DNA from: Planctomycetota bacterium
GTDB lineage: Bacteria; Planctomycetota; Planctomycetia; Pirellulales; Pirellulaceae
Reading direction: 5' to 3'
Assembly: GCA_024277285.1 (NCBI GenBank)
Contig: JAJRVM010000334.1
Coordinates: 1 to 18,553, forward strand
DNA length: 18,553 nt
Of the stretch, positions 16,238 to 18,553 are shown piece by piece. The translations under genes were made by a program, and so were the position numbers. Every line of letters starts with the position of its first letter. Position 1 is the stretch's first letter. The notes under the pieces are model-generated. The model was not told the origin of the DNA and did not search any database. It saw only the letters and a list, made by a program, of their open reading frames with translations.

Positions 16238-17923
16238 ATGATAAGCAAGAAAGAGATGTTGCGCGCGCGTTGCCTGCTCTTCCGGGCCTCGATAACCATC
16301 GTGCGATCTCCAATGGTGAACCTCTCCCGCACCGTGTCAAGTTCCAAGTCAAGTTCCAGACTAAACGCGTCTGGGGCAAGCGGAGTGCACAAGTCATGCC
16401 TTGTTGTACTCATGATTCTGTGTGGTGCTCCCAATGTCGCTCTGGGCGTCGATATCCTGAATAGACTTCAGGCCAGCCGAGGTGTCTCGGTAAGACATGA
16501 AGATGGTAAAACCATCGTTCAGAATTCCCAAAGAGCAACTCTGAGTTTCCCCCACGCAGACGATCTGCCACCGAAAGGGTCGATCGTCATTGTCTCGTTT
16601 ACCATGGAATCAGAAAAGAGATCCCAAATCGCAGTACGCTACGCCACGAAACTGAAAGACGGCGACTATTCGTTTCCAGTTAAGCGAATACGTCTTAGAG
16701 ACAAACCGCAAACGTTTTCCTTTGCCTGCGAGTGGAGATTCACGATGGAGGATTGCCTACGGCCTCCCAGTTTTTCTATCACTCTGTGGGCACCTGGGAC
16801 TTATACGATATCGTCCGCCGAGTACACCTATTACAAGCACGAACGGGATAAGACGCGAATTGAACTTTTGCACGGCAGCATACCACTTGACGATCCCAAT
16901 ATCGCCTTTCGTGGTACTCAATATGTTCGCAAATATCCGACGCATATCGCCGTCGATCGATTCAGAGAGTCTTACTTTAGTATGCCGGGGCCCACGCTCC
17001 GCTTTTCTCCTCAGAATGCTCGTCAAACTTCGGGGATCATGCTCGCACTCTATACGGCGAGCCCGTCGGTAACGTTGGCGTGGGGGACGGAACCTCAGTT
17101 TTCGACCGGCAAACTCGATTTCGCCGTCTTGCTTGATGGGAAAATGACGGAAGAGACTTATGCCGCAGTGCTCAAGGACCGAACCAAGCATTTTGCCTTC
17201 ACGTTTGCTACTGGAGCGAAGGAAGGTAAGCCGGTGTTGTGTGAAGTAACTTACCCGAGTTTTGGTAATCCTTATCTTGTCGGCATTAAGCTAGAGCCTG
17301 GCTACAAGCTCTTGCCAGTCCCGAAAAACAACAAGCGTATCTATGTCGCACTGGGTGACTCGATTTCATTTGGCACTGGCCAGGGAGTAGCAACCTACCG
17401 CACATGGCCTTGGCTGTTTGCGCAGCTAAGCCATATGGAGCTCTTCAACTTGGCCGTGGGTGGCGGGAAAGTGTCTGTCAAAGCCGGTGAAATGCTCGCG
17501 GACTGGCCGCATATTGATCTGATCACAATCCTGATCGGCGTCAATGACAGGGGCAGCGGGGATACGGTAGAACGGTACCACGACGAGTATACGCGCCTCA
17601 TCCAAGCGATCCGCAAAAATCATCCCGTCACCGAGATCATCTGCATTTCTCCCACTTATGCTAAGAACGGCTCGATCCCCTCGGACAAGTCGGGACTTAC
17701 GCTCGGAGCTTTTCGCGAAGCGGTCGTACACTTGGTCGAAGAAACACAGAAGGCTGGCGACCGGCATCTCCATTTGGTGCGAGGCGAGGAATTGTCGGGC
17801 GAGAACACGGGTAAATTGCACTTTACGCCGGAGGGGGCGAATATCTTCGCGGAGGCGATGCACGCGGAAATCGATGGCAAAATCACTTGGCCACCGCGCG
17901 CGTCCGCCAAGAACGAACGGTAA
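16238..17923 (+). CDS. Secreted two-domain SGNH (GDSL-type) hydrolase or esterase
   Basis: The longest frame has 561 residues from ATG 16238, preceded by a purine-rich GAAGTGAAG. However, the signal peptide-like segment (SCLVVLMILCGAPNVALG, 53-70) starts only after 50 polar residues. A GTG at 16385 (residue 50), with GGGG eight bases before, would give a perfect signal peptide and may be the real start. Residues about 72-345 are beta-rich, perhaps a jelly-roll like the N-terminal domain of CE2 esterases. Residues about 366-550 are the SGNH domain: ALGDSISFG (Ser375), NLAVGGG (Gly408), ILIGVND (Asn436) and KLHFTPEG (His528). The usual Asp three residues before the His is Gly525. I infer an acyl-esterase acting on acylated carbohydrate; acetylxylan-esterase-like function is one possibility. 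Confidence 0.85.
   Translation: MISKKEMLRARCLLFRASITIVRSPMVNLSRTVSSSKSSSRLNASGASGVHKSCLVVLMILCGAPNVALGVDILNRLQASRGVSVRHEDGKTIVQNSQRATLSFPHADDLPPKGSIVIVSFTMESEKRSQIAVRYATKLKDGDYSFPVKRIRLRDKPQTFSFACEWRFTMEDCLRPPSFSITLWAPGTYTISSAEYTYYKHERDKTRIELLHGSIPLDDPNIAFRGTQYVRKYPTHIAVDRFRESYFSMPGPTLRFSPQNARQTSGIMLALYTASPSVTLAWGTEPQFSTGKLDFAVLLDGKMTEETYAAVLKDRTKHFAFTFATGAKEGKPVLCEVTYPSFGNPYLVGIKLEPGYKLLPVPKNNKRIYVALGDSISFGTGQGVATYRTWPWLFAQLSHMELFNLAVGGGKVSVKAGEMLADWPHIDLITILIGVNDRGSGDTVERYHDEYTRLIQAIRKNHPVTEIICISPTYAKNGSIPSDKSGLTLGAFREAVVHLVEETQKAGDRHLHLVRGEELSGENTGKLHFTPEGANIFAEAMHAEIDGKITWPPRASAKNER
16336..16359. repeat. 12-bp tandem duplication in the N-terminal extension
   Basis: GTCAAGTTCCAA (16336-16347) and GTCAAGTTCCAG (16348-16359) differ only at the last base. 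In the longest frame they encode a Ser/Lys/Arg-rich patch (SSSKSSSR) before the export segment. The simple-sequence nature suggests this stretch is not under strong protein constraint, which favours the downstream GTG start. Confidence 0.6.
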
Positions 17924-18458
17924 ATGGTCACGCACGGAGTCCTTCGGGATGGTCCGTCCGTCCGCTTCACCAGTGCGTCGGAGGATTTCTTGATAGAGCG
18001 ACTCCGAACCATTGCCAAGGGAACATCGCGCGGCGAGCGGAGCCAGTGCTGTGCCGCTACCAAGGGATAGCGACTTACAACGACCATCGTTTCGTTATTG
18101 TGTGCCCGAATGGCATTTTGGCGGCAGCGACTGCGTCGTGCCCAAACCTGGTCGTGGGGGCGGCTAGGCGGATTCTCCAGGAGAGGCCTGCACAGAACCC
18201 GGAACCGTCGTCGGACGATTCGCGCAAGTGCAGTCGAATCGTGGCGAAGTTCCCAAGCCATACGTAGCATGCCGATCTAACGGCAGGACCCCCGCAACCC
18301 CCGTCTCACTGCTCCTGACCGGCATGGCAAACGCCAAACATGCAGGGCTGAGACGTCCGGCATATCGCAACGGATTGGTGCCAGCGCGAGAAATTTCCGT
18401 CCCCGGCAATTGAAAAAAACTCCCCGTTGGGCAAAAATGGAGGAAAGTGGGGAGAGCC
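17924..18458. other. Intergenic region with no recognised gene
   Basis: A 535-bp stretch after the SGNH gene. A 48-codon frame starts at ATG 17924, directly after the preceding TAA, and ends at TAG 18070, but it has no ribosome site and no recognisable motif. Longer frames on both strands (for example 17887-18267 plus, 17656-18270 minus) overlap the preceding gene out of frame and look like shadows. The right end carries a possible promoter and the ribosome site for the next gene. Confidence 0.5.
18410..18438 (+). promoter_or_regulatory. Possible promoter for the right-edge small gene
   Basis: TTGAAA (18410-18415) and AAAAAT (18433-18438) are 17 bases apart. The -10 matches TATAAT at four of six positions. 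Transcription would start about 14 bases before ATG 18459. Confidence 0.3.
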
Positions 18459-18553
18459 ATGCCGTTCTACTTCTTCGTTTGGACGCCGGAGATAATCGCC
18501 CATTTGGCAGAGCACGATGTCACGTCAGACGAATTCGAAGAAGTGGTCACAAA
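18459..18553 (+). CDS. 5' part of a small BrnT/DUF4258-like toxin-type gene
   Basis: ATG 18459 follows GGGGAG (18449-18454) with a short spacer. The 31 visible codons read MPFYFFVWTPEIIAHLAEHD and then VTSDEFEEVV before the window ends. A 'FxWTxxxxxHLAEHxVxxxEfEeVV' pattern is typical of small planctomycete proteins related to the BrnT/DUF4258 RNase-toxin fold, which are usually under 100 residues and often paired with a small antitoxin gene downstream. No partner can be seen because the sequence ends. The family assignment rests on this N-terminal motif only. Confidence 0.6.
   Translation, partial: MPFYFFVWTPEIIAHLAEHDVTSDEFEEVVT

Noticed and set aside
17924..18070. 48-codon frame starting directly after the SGNH stop codon (TAAATG)
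   Set aside because: The stop-start contact suggests coupling, but there is no ribosome site and no recognisable sequence; too short to support alone.
1..18553. CRISPR array, transposon ends, tRNA or rRNA genes
   Set aside because: No regular spaced repeats, no transposase motifs and no clover-leaf or rRNA-like stretches were noticed on either strand; a tRNAscan or Rfam search would be needed to exclude small RNAs fully.

Overview
The window looks like a piece of a Planctomycetota chromosome, most likely a Pirellulales/Rhodopirellula-type organism. This is inferred from gene content, not from a marker gene. The evidence is a density of large, signal-peptide-bearing, poorly characterised enzymes (sulfatase, GH28-like beta-helix, DUF3604/PHP protein, FAD-dependent oxidoreductase ending in EF-hands, SGNH hydrolase), intermediate-to-high GC, wide gaps between genes, and uneven use of Shine-Dalgarno sites. 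No rRNA, tRNA, CRISPR array, transposase or phage gene was recognised.

Layout. Bases 1-198 hold an open frame cut by the left edge, of uncertain strand. Bases 199-671 are non-coding and carry a 30-bp tandem repeat. Bases 672-3536 (+) encode a 954-residue secreted TIM-barrel, glycoside-hydrolase-like protein. It converges on a 941-residue minus-strand protein (3918-6743) that fuses an S1 sulfatase to a DUF4832-like putative glycosidase. The 381-bp convergent gap has an 18-bp tandem repeat able to form hairpins. A divergent intergenic region (6744-7162) with a good sigma70-type promoter opens a run of five plus-strand genes: a GH28-like beta-helix protein (7163-8632), a CBM/propeller/PHP (DUF3604) protein (8687-11671), an ArgZ/AgrE-type arginine dihydrolase fused to a LOR/SDH-type ornithine cyclodeaminase domain (11805-13898), an FAD-dependent oxidoreductase with two C-terminal EF-hands (14112-16058), and a two-domain SGNH esterase (16238-17923). 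Bases 17924-18458 hold nothing recognised. The start of a small BrnT/DUF4258-like toxin-type gene (18459 onward) runs off the right edge.

How it may work together. Six of the seven complete genes have export signals or plausible ones and hydrolase- or sugar-oxidoreductase-like folds. A reasonable inference is a loosely clustered set for attacking a sulfated and/or acylated polysaccharide: sulfate removal, glycosidic cleavage, pectinase-fold activity and ester removal. The substrate cannot be read from sequence. The exception is the ArgZ/AgrE homologue, a cytoplasmic nitrogen-metabolism enzyme best known from cyanobacteria, which would convert arginine to ornithine, ammonia and CO2, and possibly ornithine on to proline. 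The most distinctive observations are the sulfatase-glycosidase fusion, the ArgZ/AgrE homologue in this setting, and the CBM-propeller-PHP architecture.
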